From: an uncultured bacterium
GTDB lineage: Bacteria > Cyanobacteriota > Vampirovibrionia > Gastranaerophilales > Gastranaerophilaceae
NCBI GenBank assembly: GCA_902775025.1
Contig: CACYKP010000012.1
Location: forward strand, 1-52,900
Length of the DNA: 52,900 nt
Direction: 5' to 3'
The position numbers and the translations under genes are program-made. How positions within the stretch are numbered: position 1 is the stretch's first letter; each line of letters begins with the position of its first letter. The notes under the pieces are model-generated. The model did no database searches and was not told where the DNA came from. It saw nothing but the letters and a program-made list of their open reading frames with translations. Below, piece after piece: positions 34,040 through 42,498 of this stretch.

Positions 34040-35365
34040 ATGAAAAACAGACTTCTTAATATAATAGAAAAGCGAAAACTTGGAATCCATTCGGGAATCC
34101 CGTCTTTTTGCTGCGCAAATAAAATTGTTATCGAGGCAATTTTAGAGCAGTCAAGACGATTTGATGATTTGTGTTTGATTGAAGCAACATCAAACCAAGT
34201 AAATCAATATGGCGGATATACCGGTATGACTCCAATGGAGTTCAAAGAATATACATACAGTATTGCTGATAAAATCGGATTTGATAAATCAAATATTATA
34301 TTAGGCGGAGACCATATGGGACCTCTTCCATGGGCAGAACTCCCTGCAATTGAAGCTATGGAAGAAGCAAAGAAACTTGTCAGACTTTGTGTGCTTGCAG
34401 GGTATAAAAAAATCCATTTAGACACTAGTATGAAACTTGGTGATGATGATGAAAATGAAAAGTTATCCTATGACGTTATTGCCGAACGTGGAGTAATTTT
34501 ATACAAAGAATGTATGAAAGCATACAATGAAATGCTTGAGATAAATCCCGATGAAATAAAACCGGTCTTTGTAATAGGAAGCGAAGTCCCAATCCCTGGC
34601 GGAGCTAAAGAAAAAGAAAACTCTGTTGAGGTTACTGATATTGAGGACTTTGAAAATACAATTTTTGCATACAAAAAAATGTTTATGAAATATGAACTTG
34701 ATAATTGTTGGGATGATATTATTGCAGTTGTTGTTCAGCCGGGCGTTGAGTTTTGTGAAGATAATATTGTTATCTATGACAGACAAAAAGCAAAACATTT
34801 GTGCGAAACACTTAAACAATACCCAGATATTGTTTTTGAAGGACATTCTACTGATTACCAGCCTCCGATAAAACTTAAAGAAATGGTTGAAGATGGTATT
34901 GCAATAATTAAAGTGGGTCCTGCTTTATCTTATGCATTGAGGGAGGGTGTTTTTGCACTTGCTTCAATAGAAAAGGAAGTTGTTTTTAATAAATCCGAAT
35001 GGTCAAACTTTAAAGAAGTATTAGAAACCGAGATGAAAGAAAACGACAAATATTGGAAAAAATATTATGGCGGAAGCGAAGAACACAAACTGATGTCAAG
35101 AAGATACAGTTTCTCAGACAGATGCAGATACTATTTCATACGACCAAACGTGGAAAAAGCAATCCAGAAATTATTTGAAAATATTGACAAATCTGATGTT
35201 CCATTGGGCTTACTCCATCAATATATGCCATCTCAGTATGTGAAAGTTCGTGACGGATTATTGCCGATAAAAGCAAAAGATTTAGTTAAAGATGCAATAG
35301 TAAACGTAATTGATGATTACAACTATGCAGTTAAATATAACTACCTAATAAAAGGTGTAATATAA
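34040..35365 (+). CDS. GatZ/KbaZ-like tagatose-bisphosphate aldolase subunit
   Basis: A 441-residue protein matching the non-catalytic GatZ/KbaZ subunit family in length and sequence (HSGIPSFCCANKIVIEAILE, IEATSNQVNQYGGYTGM, ILGGDHMGPLPW, EGHSTDYQPP, IKVGPALSYALREGVFAL). In E. coli it supports the GatY/KbaY aldolase, which cleaves tagatose-1,6-bisphosphate; no GatY is near here. In this operon it may act instead as an epimerase or aldolase-like enzyme supplying the ketose phosphate that the next gene reduces. This is inference. A weak AGGCGAGGA precedes ATG 34040. Confidence 0.85.
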   Translation: MKNRLLNIIEKRKLGIHSGIPSFCCANKIVIEAILEQSRRFDDLCLIEATSNQVNQYGGYTGMTPMEFKEYTYSIADKIGFDKSNIILGGDHMGPLPWAELPAIEAMEEAKKLVRLCVLAGYKKIHLDTSMKLGDDDENEKLSYDVIAERGVILYKECMKAYNEMLEINPDEIKPVFVIGSEVPIPGGAKEKENSVEVTDIEDFENTIFAYKKMFMKYELDNCWDDIIAVVVQPGVEFCEDNIVIYDRQKAKHLCETLKQYPDIVFEGHSTDYQPPIKLKEMVEDGIAIIKVGPALSYALREGVFALASIEKEVVFNKSEWSNFKEVLETEMKENDKYWKKYYGGSEEHKLMSRRYSFSDRCRYYFIRPNVEKAIQKLFENIDKSDVPLGLLHQYMPSQYVKVRDGLLPIKAKDLVKDAIVNVIDDYNYAVKYNYLIKGVI

Positions 35366-35375
35366 GGAGAAGAAT

Positions 35376-36422
35376 TTGAAAGCAGCAGTATGCTATGGAA
35401 ATAACGATGTAAGGTGGGAAGCAGTTCCCGATGTCTTTCCAAAAGAGGATGAAGTCAAAATAAAAGTAAAGGCTTGCGGAATCTGTGGAAGTGACATTCC
35501 TCGTGCAACAAAAATGGGAGCACATTCTTACCCGATAATTTTGGGACACGAATTTTCAGGGCTTGTAGAAGAAGTTGGCAAAAACGTAAAAGGAATTAAT
35601 GTCGGAGAAAAAGTAACGGCAGCACCTTTAGTTCCCTGCTATGAATGTGAACAATGCAAAAAGGGAAACTTTTCTCTATGTCATAACTATAGTTTTATCG
35701 GCTCTCGTCAGCAGGGAGCAATGGCTGAATATATTTGTGTTCCTGCAAAAAATGTTGTTAAATTATCAGAAAATACAACTTTTGAACAGGGTGCTTTGTT
35801 TGAGCCAGCAACGGTTTCTTTACATGCATTTAATATAAATCAATATGAACCAAACGGATATGTTGCTATTATAGGCGGTGGAACAATTGGTATTTTTGCA
35901 ATGCAATGGGCAAAAATATTAGGCTGTAAAAAGGTTGTTGTCTTTGGCAGAGATAAGGAACACTTAAAATTATCAAAAGAACTTGGTGCTGATGAAGTTA
36001 TCAGCACATTAGATGAGGATTTTATTGAACAGGCAATGAATTTAACTGATGGAAAAGGGTTTGATTATATTTTTGAATCAGCAGGAGCTGTTGCTACAAT
36101 AAAATATTCGTTCAAACTTGCTGCTAAAAAAGCACATATTTGTTTAATCGGAACACCTACAAATGATATTACATTTACACCGAGAGAATGGGATTTAATA
36201 AACCGAAAAGAGTTTATTCTAACTGGTTCATGGATGTCATATTCAAATCCGTTTCCGGGTAATGAATGGGAAATGACGAAAAAATGTTTTGCAGACAGCT
36301 GTTTAAAGTTTGATGACAGGTTATTTTATAAAAAATTCAATATGAAAAGTGCAAACAATGCATTTGATTTATTTATAAATCCAAATGAGAAAATTAAAGG
36401 AAGAATATTATTACTAAAATAA
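35376..36422 (+). CDS. Zinc-dependent polyol-phosphate dehydrogenase (GatD/TarJ-like)
   Basis: A 348-residue medium-chain dehydrogenase. The catalytic zinc region is CGICGSDIPR and GHEFSGLVEEVG; a structural zinc is indicated by CYECEQCKKGNFSLC; the Rossmann motif is AIIGGGTIGIFAM. The closest pattern I recognise is galactitol-1-phosphate 5-dehydrogenase, a relative of the ribulose-5-phosphate reductase TarJ. With the upstream TarI-like gene it would provide an alditol phosphate for CDP activation. Start is TTG 35376 with AAGGAGA 6 bases upstream; no better ATG exists. Confidence 0.87.
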   Translation: MKAAVCYGNNDVRWEAVPDVFPKEDEVKIKVKACGICGSDIPRATKMGAHSYPIILGHEFSGLVEEVGKNVKGINVGEKVTAAPLVPCYECEQCKKGNFSLCHNYSFIGSRQQGAMAEYICVPAKNVVKLSENTTFEQGALFEPATVSLHAFNINQYEPNGYVAIIGGGTIGIFAMQWAKILGCKKVVVFGRDKEHLKLSKELGADEVISTLDEDFIEQAMNLTDGKGFDYIFESAGAVATIKYSFKLAAKKAHICLIGTPTNDITFTPREWDLINRKEFILTGSWMSYSNPFPGNEWEMTKKCFADSCLKFDDRLFYKKFNMKSANNAFDLFINPNEKIKGRILLLK

Positions 36423-36433
36423 AGGAGAATAAA

Positions 36434-37774
36434 ATGGAAGAACAGATTAAGCAAACTGTAGATTATGGAGAAGACTTTAATATTGATATAAAAAAAATCT
36501 TTCTTATGTTTTGGAGCAGAAGATTTTTGATGATAAAAATCTTTGTTGCGACTTTAGCATTTTTCATTGCAATAACTTTTGTGATGAAAAAAATGTGGGT
36601 TGTTGATTCAAATTTGTACGTTAATAAATCAAACAGTACAAATTTCTCTGAAGTTAACCCATTTGCTATCGAAGAATTGGGTATCGGTATTATACAGAGT
36701 AAAGATCCCTTGGCAGATGAATTAGAACTTATCAAGTCACCGCTCGTTCTTCAAAAAGTTATAGAAGAAAATGACTTAAGGTATAAAAAATTCTTAGGAA
36801 TAATTCCTACTAAAAAAACAGGTGAATATTTGTCAGTTGCATCATTTATTAAATCTAAAAAGTTAGGTATTGAAACAAAGAGTGGTACCAGTATTATATC
36901 AATATCATACAAAAATAAAGATAAAGAACTCGCTTATAATGTAGTAAATTCAATAATAAAGAACTATATTGAATTACATAAAGAAATAAACAGTGAAAAA
37001 TCTAAATCAGATAAAAAAATTATTGAAACAGAATACCAAAAAGCAAAAGCTGACTTGCGACAAAAAGTTAGTGCGGCTGGTGGTTTGCCAAATGCTTCTT
37101 TAACAGGAACAGGACAGCTTGCTGCAATGAGTGCGTTCTCTCGTTCTGCTCAAAGTGCTATATCAAATCTAAGAGGTCAATATCTTGCCAGTGAAAAATC
37201 AAGAGTAGAAATTGGCGAAGAAGAAGCAAAAGTTACGCAGCTTGCTTCAAAACTAGAATGGGCAAAAATGGTTGAAGAAATGTCAGATTCATCGAAAGTT
37301 CTTGTAATAAAAGAACCGACTATTCCTCGTGATTGGGAATATGCTTCTCCAAATCTTATGATAAATACTATTGTAGGTGTAATTATGGGTGCAATATTTG
37401 CTTTTTTGGCAGTTATAATCAGTGAAGTCCGTGACAAAAAGCTCACTTACATGAATCTTGGCGAAAACATTATCTATGATTTAGAAAAAGAGTTTAAATC
37501 ATTTTGTGCATACCTTATTACAAATAAAAACAAAAAAATCTTATTTGCTTTCTGTGTAGATGTACCCACAGCTTTAAGTGATAAATTTAAACCATTTGCT
37601 AATATATCTTTTATTCAGGCAGGAATCTCGGACTCTTTTTCAACTGCTATCCAAAACTCTGATGAAATAGTTTTATTTGCTAAATTAGGACAAACTCAAA
37701 GCGAAGACTACAAAATAATCAAAAACATGATAAAAGAAAATAATAAACAAATCTCATATGAAGTACTAATTTGA
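36434..37774 (+). CDS. Wzz-like chain-length determinant with extra C-terminal domain
   Basis: A 446-residue polysaccharide co-polymerase. Helix 1 is at about 32-52, the periplasmic part contains a central coiled coil (about 180-285, with EYQKAKADLRQK), a Pro-rich end (IKEPTIPRDWEYASPN) and helix 2 at about 310-330, all typical. About 110 residues follow helix 2, and the end (DEIVLFAKLGQTQSEDYKII) resembles the last part of bacterial tyrosine kinases (CpsD/Wzc) but has no Walker motifs or Tyr cluster, so it appears vestigial. Last gene of the operon; its stop overlaps the next promoter. Confidence 0.82.
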   Translation: MEEQIKQTVDYGEDFNIDIKKIFLMFWSRRFLMIKIFVATLAFFIAITFVMKKMWVVDSNLYVNKSNSTNFSEVNPFAIEELGIGIIQSKDPLADELELIKSPLVLQKVIEENDLRYKKFLGIIPTKKTGEYLSVASFIKSKKLGIETKSGTSIISISYKNKDKELAYNVVNSIIKNYIELHKEINSEKSKSDKKIIETEYQKAKADLRQKVSAAGGLPNASLTGTGQLAAMSAFSRSAQSAISNLRGQYLASEKSRVEIGEEEAKVTQLASKLEWAKMVEEMSDSSKVLVIKEPTIPRDWEYASPNLMINTIVGVIMGAIFAFLAVIISEVRDKKLTYMNLGENIIYDLEKEFKSFCAYLITNKNKKILFAFCVDVPTALSDKFKPFANISFIQAGISDSFSTAIQNSDEIVLFAKLGQTQSEDYKIIKNMIKENNKQISYEVLI

Positions 37775-37799
37775 CATAATAAAATTTTATTAATATATA
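37771..37799 (+). promoter_or_regulatory. Strong promoter of the Septu-like operon with palindromic spacer
   Basis: Consensus TTGACA (37771-37776) and TATATA (37794-37799) are 17 bases apart. The spacer is the 16-base perfect palindrome TAATAAAATTTTATTA (37777-37792), a possible repressor site. The -35 overlaps the stop codon of the chain-length gene, which marks a transcription border between the polysaccharide operon and the defence pair. Confidence 0.65.
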
Positions 37800-37876
37800 A
37801 AAAATAATACTGAATAATTAGCTTAACTATGATACGATAATATTAATAAGAAACTTGTAAATTATAGGATTCTGTA

Positions 37877-39967
37877 ATGGAATTAGTATACTTGTGGATA
37901 GATAAATATAAAAATATTGAGAATTTAGGAATATCCCTAAATTCTCAATATATTGTAACAACAGAGTATAAGGATACAACTAATAGTTTAAATATCATAG
38001 AAATAAAAAACAATAACAAGATTAATATTTTTGGTGAAAGTATAAATCTTCAAGCAATTGTTGGAGCAAATGGTTCTGGTAAAACTACAATTTTAGAGAT
38101 ACTGTTTTATATTTTATCAAATAACGCTAAGGACATCAAATATTCTTTAATTGTTAAAAATAACGAAAGTAACAAATTTGAACATCTAAGTAATAATATA
38201 TCTATTATCACATCTGAAAATATTAACATAATCCCACTAAACGAATATATGAAATTTCTTTTTTGTCAACAATTTAAAAAAAATAATATCAAAAAGAAAG
38301 CTTATACAAATTATGATACAGAATTGTCTTATCAAGATAAAATTAATAATTATCTATATTATGATCGATTTGATGATAATGAAGTTAAAATGGCCTATGG
38401 ATATACTATAAACTTTTTAGAAAATAGTAAATTCCTAAAGGAACATAATTATTTAAAATTTAATAGTTTTTTATGGGTTTTTGATTTATATAGTTGCTAT
38501 GAATATATAGTATATCGCTTAAAAAATGCATATGATGGCAAATTAAAAGAACAAGATGAGAAATTTAAAAATTATAATTATACTGTTTTTGCATACTTAA
38601 ATCATAAATATGTGAAAGAATTTTTAAATATAGTAAATAAAATTGTTCCGTTTACAACGCATAAAAGAAAAACAACAAATTATTTTGAATATTTATTTGA
38701 CGAAATTTTTCCTGATGTAATCTTTTTTTCAGCTATATTAGAGTTTGCAACATTTTTAAATAGTATATATGAATCTTTACATACAATTGCTCTTTATGAA
38801 TATGAAAATAAACAAACCGAATATATAGATGTAAAACAAAATTCTATTGATGAAATTTTTATAAAAATAATTAATATATGTGAGGAAAAAGAACAATCGA
38901 TTTCTAAAGTTGAATTTTTAAATTATTTATTAGATATCATTAACAATAATAACTTATCCTATAATAAATTTATAAATAAAAACGATAAATCCTTTAACTA
39001 TGGAGAAAATTTTAGCAAATATATTCACAATATAAATAATTTAGAAGAATGTAAAACAATATTCAATAAGTATTTTGAACAGAAAAAGAGCACTGACATT
39101 TTTAAATTAAAAAGTAATTATTACATTGAAACAAAGTATTACAATAGAGAAATAGAAGAAAGCATTAATAAAAAATCCACATATATCACAGAATATATTA
39201 ATTTACCAAATGAAGCTATAAAAACTATATGTAAAACTTTTGCTACACGATTTTTAGTACAATTCTTAAATATCAATTTTTGCAATAAAACAAAAAATGG
39301 TAATGAATATAATTTTTCCGATTTAAGTACTGGTGAACAAAGAATTATAAAGTTTATGGCAGACATAGCATATTGTAATACAAGAGATGTATATTTAATA
39401 GATGAAATGGATTTAAGTTGGCATCCAACATGGCAAAAAAATATGATCTATTATTTAACGGATATTGTTGAAAAAAAAGCAAAGTTGGACAATAAAATAA
39501 CTAATATAATTATAGCAACACATTCTCCTCTCGTATTATCTGATATTCCTAGAGAAAATATATTGTTATTAAATAGAGATAAAAATACTGGAATTGCTAG
39601 TGTAATATATGATGATATTCAAACATTTGGTGCAAATGTTCATTCCTTGTTCGAAAATAGCTTTTTCTTAGACACAAACATGGGACGTATTGCACAGAAT
39701 AAAATTGAGGAAGTATTAAAAAAAATAAAAAATATTAAACAAAAACCAAATCAAATTAAGAATAATAATATTGAAGAATTGAAAAATTTGATTAGAACTA
39801 TCGGCGAACCTGTTATACAGTACCAATTGCTTAAAGAATTATATTCAGCAGATTCTTTTATTAACAATTCATCTGATAACCTAGCAAGATTACAGCTTGA
39901 AAATGATCGATTAAATAAAGAATTAAAAGTCTTGAAAAATAAATATGAAAAAAATAATAATTCCTAA
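37877..39967 (+). CDS. Septu PtuA-like ABC/SMC-type ATPase
   Basis: A 696-residue AAA/ABC ATPase. Walker A is GANGSGKT (63-70), the signature DLSTGEQR lies near residue 482, Walker B VYLIDEMD near 505 and the H-loop IATHSPLVLSD near 547; a long helical insert (about 90-470) separates the halves as in SMC-like ATPases. The C-terminus ends in a coiled coil. Its stop lies 23 bases inside the next gene, an HNH nuclease, which is the two-gene layout of Septu (PtuAB) phage defence. It is longer than typical PtuA, so it may be a subtype. It follows its own promoter. Confidence 0.78.
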   Translation: MELVYLWIDKYKNIENLGISLNSQYIVTTEYKDTTNSLNIIEIKNNNKINIFGESINLQAIVGANGSGKTTILEILFYILSNNAKDIKYSLIVKNNESNKFEHLSNNISIITSENINIIPLNEYMKFLFCQQFKKNNIKKKAYTNYDTELSYQDKINNYLYYDRFDDNEVKMAYGYTINFLENSKFLKEHNYLKFNSFLWVFDLYSCYEYIVYRLKNAYDGKLKEQDEKFKNYNYTVFAYLNHKYVKEFLNIVNKIVPFTTHKRKTTNYFEYLFDEIFPDVIFFSAILEFATFLNSIYESLHTIALYEYENKQTEYIDVKQNSIDEIFIKIINICEEKEQSISKVEFLNYLLDIINNNNLSYNKFINKNDKSFNYGENFSKYIHNINNLEECKTIFNKYFEQKKSTDIFKLKSNYYIETKYYNREIEESINKKSTYITEYINLPNEAIKTICKTFATRFLVQFLNINFCNKTKNGNEYNFSDLSTGEQRIIKFMADIAYCNTRDVYLIDEMDLSWHPTWQKNMIYYLTDIVEKKAKLDNKITNIIIATHSPLVLSDIPRENILLLNRDKNTGIASVIYDDIQTFGANVHSLFENSFFLDTNMGRIAQNKIEEVLKKIKNIKQKPNQIKNNNIEELKNLIRTIGEPVIQYQLLKELYSADSFINNSSDNLARLQLENDRLNKELKVLKNKYEKNNNS

Positions 39968-40838
39968 TATAGAATATATAAAAAAACAGCATTATGATTA
40001 TTGCCTTAGCGATTCAGATATATTATCAGTAACAAATAATCTTTCTGAAGAGCAAAGAAAATTGCTGTTTATTGAAAAACCTTTTGATTTTTCTCGTGAA
40101 AATTGTTTGAGCTTAAAATATAATTTTATAAATAAATTTCCACATGATTATTTTTCAATTTTAATTAAAAAATACAATAAGTTTAGAACAGCAAAAAACA
40201 AGAAAAAATGGTGTGGAACGCAATTTATTGAATCCTTAAATATAGATGTCTGCCCATATTGTGGTATGTCATATTTTTCTGTTGTAAAGAAAAAGAGACA
40301 AAATGAATACATTTATATTGCAGAAGCAACTTTAGATCACTATTTGCCAAAAGAAAAATTTCCATATTTAGCATTGAACCTATATAACCTAATACCATCG
40401 TGCTCGGCCTGCAATACATTATATAAGACTACAGATGGAAGGAAAATTATAAACCCATACTTTAACGCAGTTGAAGATTGTATAAAATTTAAGCTGGATT
40501 CAGATGATATAATAAATGTTGTAATACATAATAAAAATATTAATAAAATCATATTAGAGAATCTATGCAACAATTCGAATATGTTTGAATATGTAGATAA
40601 TCATATTGAAGTTCTAAATTTGGTAAACAGATATAATAAAAGGACTAATATTGCTAAAAGTTTAATTAAAAAGAAATTTTGGTATGATAATGTTTTTATA
40701 AATCAATTAAAAAATTTGGATATTGGTATATCGGAATGTGAATTTGAAGATTTTATTATAAAACAAGATTTATATAACAGCAATGAACCATTTGCAAAAT
40801 ACAAAAAAGATGTATGGAGGCAAATACAATATAATTAG
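39945..40838 (+). CDS. HNH endonuclease, PtuB-like partner
   Basis: A 297-residue HNH nuclease. A zinc pair is formed by CPYCGMSYF (103-111) and SCSACN (about 151-156), framing ATLDHYLPKEKFPYLALNLYNLIPS; Asp131-His132 start the beta-beta-alpha metal motif. The family (TIGR02646-like) includes PtuB and retron-linked nucleases. Together with the overlapping ATPase this is the likely effector cutting phage or cell DNA. The gene ends 9 bases from the end of the converging transposon operon. Confidence 0.8.
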   Translation: MKKIIIPNIEYIKKQHYDYCLSDSDILSVTNNLSEEQRKLLFIEKPFDFSRENCLSLKYNFINKFPHDYFSILIKKYNKFRTAKNKKKWCGTQFIESLNIDVCPYCGMSYFSVVKKKRQNEYIYIAEATLDHYLPKEKFPYLALNLYNLIPSCSACNTLYKTTDGRKIINPYFNAVEDCIKFKLDSDDIINVVIHNKNINKIILENLCNNSNMFEYVDNHIEVLNLVNRYNKRTNIAKSLIKKKFWYDNVFINQLKNLDIGISECEFEDFIIKQDLYNSNEPFAKYKKDVWRQIQYN

Positions 40839-40847
40839 AGTTATTAC

Positions 40848-41264
40848 TTATTCCATTCCCAAAATTTCTCTTTCGATTTGTCGAATGATATCTGGAGATA
40901 AGCTGCCTGTCGGTTTTTGTTTGGGAGTTTGTTCCTGTTGCAGAGAATCTGTATATTGTTTTACAAGTGGAATTTCTTTTAAGATATTAATCAGAGAATA
41001 AATTTCCGGTGGTGGCGTTTTTTGATTTTTATCAATATCTGTTGATATTTTATTCATCATTTTTCTGGCAAATTCCAAAAGTTCTTCACTAAATCTATCT
41101 TTATTGCGTTCCGCATCAAACCGCTTTTCATCCCAGTTATATTCCTTTTTCCAATAGAATAAAATCCTGCGGGAAAGTCCAAGTTGCATTCCAATCTCCG
41201 CCAGAGATTTTTTGTCGTAAATATACATATGTTCTGCTTGTGTCAGTTGGTTGAATTTTGTCAT
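40848..41264 (-). CDS. DUF1804-like helix-turn-helix protein of a Mu-like element
   Basis: A 138-residue protein. The N-terminus (EHMYIYDKKSLAEIGMQLGLSRRILFYWKKEYNWDEKR) is a helix-turn-helix like that of DUF1804 proteins in Mu-like phages and elements, followed by a helical region and a Pro/Gln-rich C-terminus. Starts 2 bases after the stop of the previous gene, last in the transposition operon. Precise role unknown; DNA binding is likely. Confidence 0.65.
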   Translation of the reverse strand: MTKFNQLTQAEHMYIYDKKSLAEIGMQLGLSRRILFYWKKEYNWDEKRFDAERNKDRFSEELLEFARKMMNKISTDIDKNQKTPPPEIYSLINILKEIPLVKQYTDSLQQEQTPKQKPTGSLSPDIIRQIEREILGME

Positions 41265-41266
41265 AG

Positions 41267-41821
41267 TTATACCTCAAAAATTATTCTATTAATACTAAAT
41301 TTGTTTTTATCTGTAAGTCGTTTTACTTGAAAATTACATGTTTTATCAATAACACCAAGATTTTGATAATATTTTATAAGCTGGTTTAATAATGCCATTG
41401 TATTTTTGAGCCGCCTTTCGCCAAGGCATCTTCTTCGGCAACATTTATAAAACCTGATAATTGTTTCTTGTGAAATATCCTGAATAAATATATTTTTAAA
41501 ATACGGAATTATATTCACTCGGAATATTGATTCATATGTTTCATAAGTTCTTTGTTTGCAATTCTTTTTGGCATAATTTTCAATGAATCCAACTACGGCA
41601 TCTTTGAATTTTAATTGCGGATTATGATTATCCTGCGGAGCAAACATACCATATTCGAGAATGTCGTTTCTTTCAATGTATTTGTAATGGTTTTGTTCAA
41701 AGACTATTTTACCCTCGTTCAATAGGTGTTCAAGTTCCGTTTTACAACCACATTCTGCAATCATTTCTATTTCATCAAGTGTAAATTCTTTTAAATGTCG
41801 TGCCAATTTTTCTATATTCAT
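41267..41821 (-). CDS. Integrase core-binding (SAM-like) domain protein without catalytic domain
   Basis: A 184-residue protein. Residues about 70-170 (FKDAVVGFIENYAKKNCKQRTYETYESIFRVNIIPYF ... KNTMALLNQLIKYYQNLGVI) form the N-terminal core-binding domain of tyrosine recombinases. The catalytic domain is absent, with no R-HxxR-Y set. The first 60 residues look like a winged-helix or merR-like segment. Start overlaps the end of the ATPase gene by 4 bases, so it belongs to the transposition operon. It could be a remnant or a DNA-binding adaptor. Confidence 0.65.
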   Translation of the reverse strand: MNIEKLARHLKEFTLDEIEMIAECGCKTELEHLLNEGKIVFEQNHYKYIERNDILEYGMFAPQDNHNPQLKFKDAVVGFIENYAKKNCKQRTYETYESIFRVNIIPYFKNIFIQDISQETIIRFYKCCRRRCLGERRLKNTMALLNQLIKYYQNLGVIDKTCNFQVKRLTDKNKFSINRIIFEV

Positions 41822-42498
41822 ATAATCTGCTCCATAATTTCTTTTGTAATTTCTGCTAAATTATTGTCTTTAGCAAATGTTTCTATTTGATTTATCAACT
41901 GAACAATTTGTCTGAATCTGTTGTATTTTGAGTGAATATATTCAATAGCATCGGGGGTAAATGTAATCTCCGAAAGATGTCCGATTATTTGTGATAAATC
42001 ATTTACCCCAAATGTTTCAAACTTAAGAATTTCCGAGAACCTATCATAAAGATGCTTGTATCGTTCAAGTTTTCTGTGAGCCAATCCCATTCCGATAAAA
42101 ATTATCGGACAACTTGTTTCATCGTGAATATCCCGCAGAGTTTCAATGGTTTTGTAGTTATTCATAAGATAATCAATCTCATCAATAAAAATCATCTGCG
42201 GGGATTGTTTCAGCTTTTTAACTACAATATTAAAATTATCCGAAGTCAGAAATCTAGGAATCTCGTCTAGTTCTTTAACCATTTCTTCCAATAACCATCT
42301 GCCTGTCATAAGGTTTGATGCTCTTAAATAAATCCCGTCATATTTACAAGCAAGCCACAAAGCAGTCTGCGACTTCCCAAGCCCGGGTTCACCATAAACC
42401 AGTCCCATTTTTGGAATATTCTTTGACTTGTTAATTAAATTTTCGACAAGTCCGATAAAGTTTTTAACATTAGTTGTTTTTACAAATGTTTTATTCAT
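41818..42498 (-). CDS. MuB-like transposition ATPase
   Basis: A 226-residue AAA+ ATPase with Walker A GEPGLGKS (36-43), Walker B MIFIDEID (102-109) and a sensor-like IFIGMG (about 133). It resembles MuB/TniB/IstB-type proteins that bind target DNA and activate the DDE transposase. The lack of an N-terminal DNA-binding domain longer than 20 residues is like IstB/TniB. It lies directly downstream of the transposase with an 8-base overlap. Confidence 0.82.
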   Translation of the reverse strand: MNKTFVKTTNVKNFIGLVENLINKSKNIPKMGLVYGEPGLGKSQTALWLACKYDGIYLRASNLMTGRWLLEEMVKELDEIPRFLTSDNFNIVVKKLKQSPQMIFIDEIDYLMNNYKTIETLRDIHDETSCPIIFIGMGLAHRKLERYKHLYDRFSEILKFETFGVNDLSQIIGHLSEITFTPDAIEYIHSKYNRFRQIVQLINQIETFAKDNNLAEITKEIMEQII

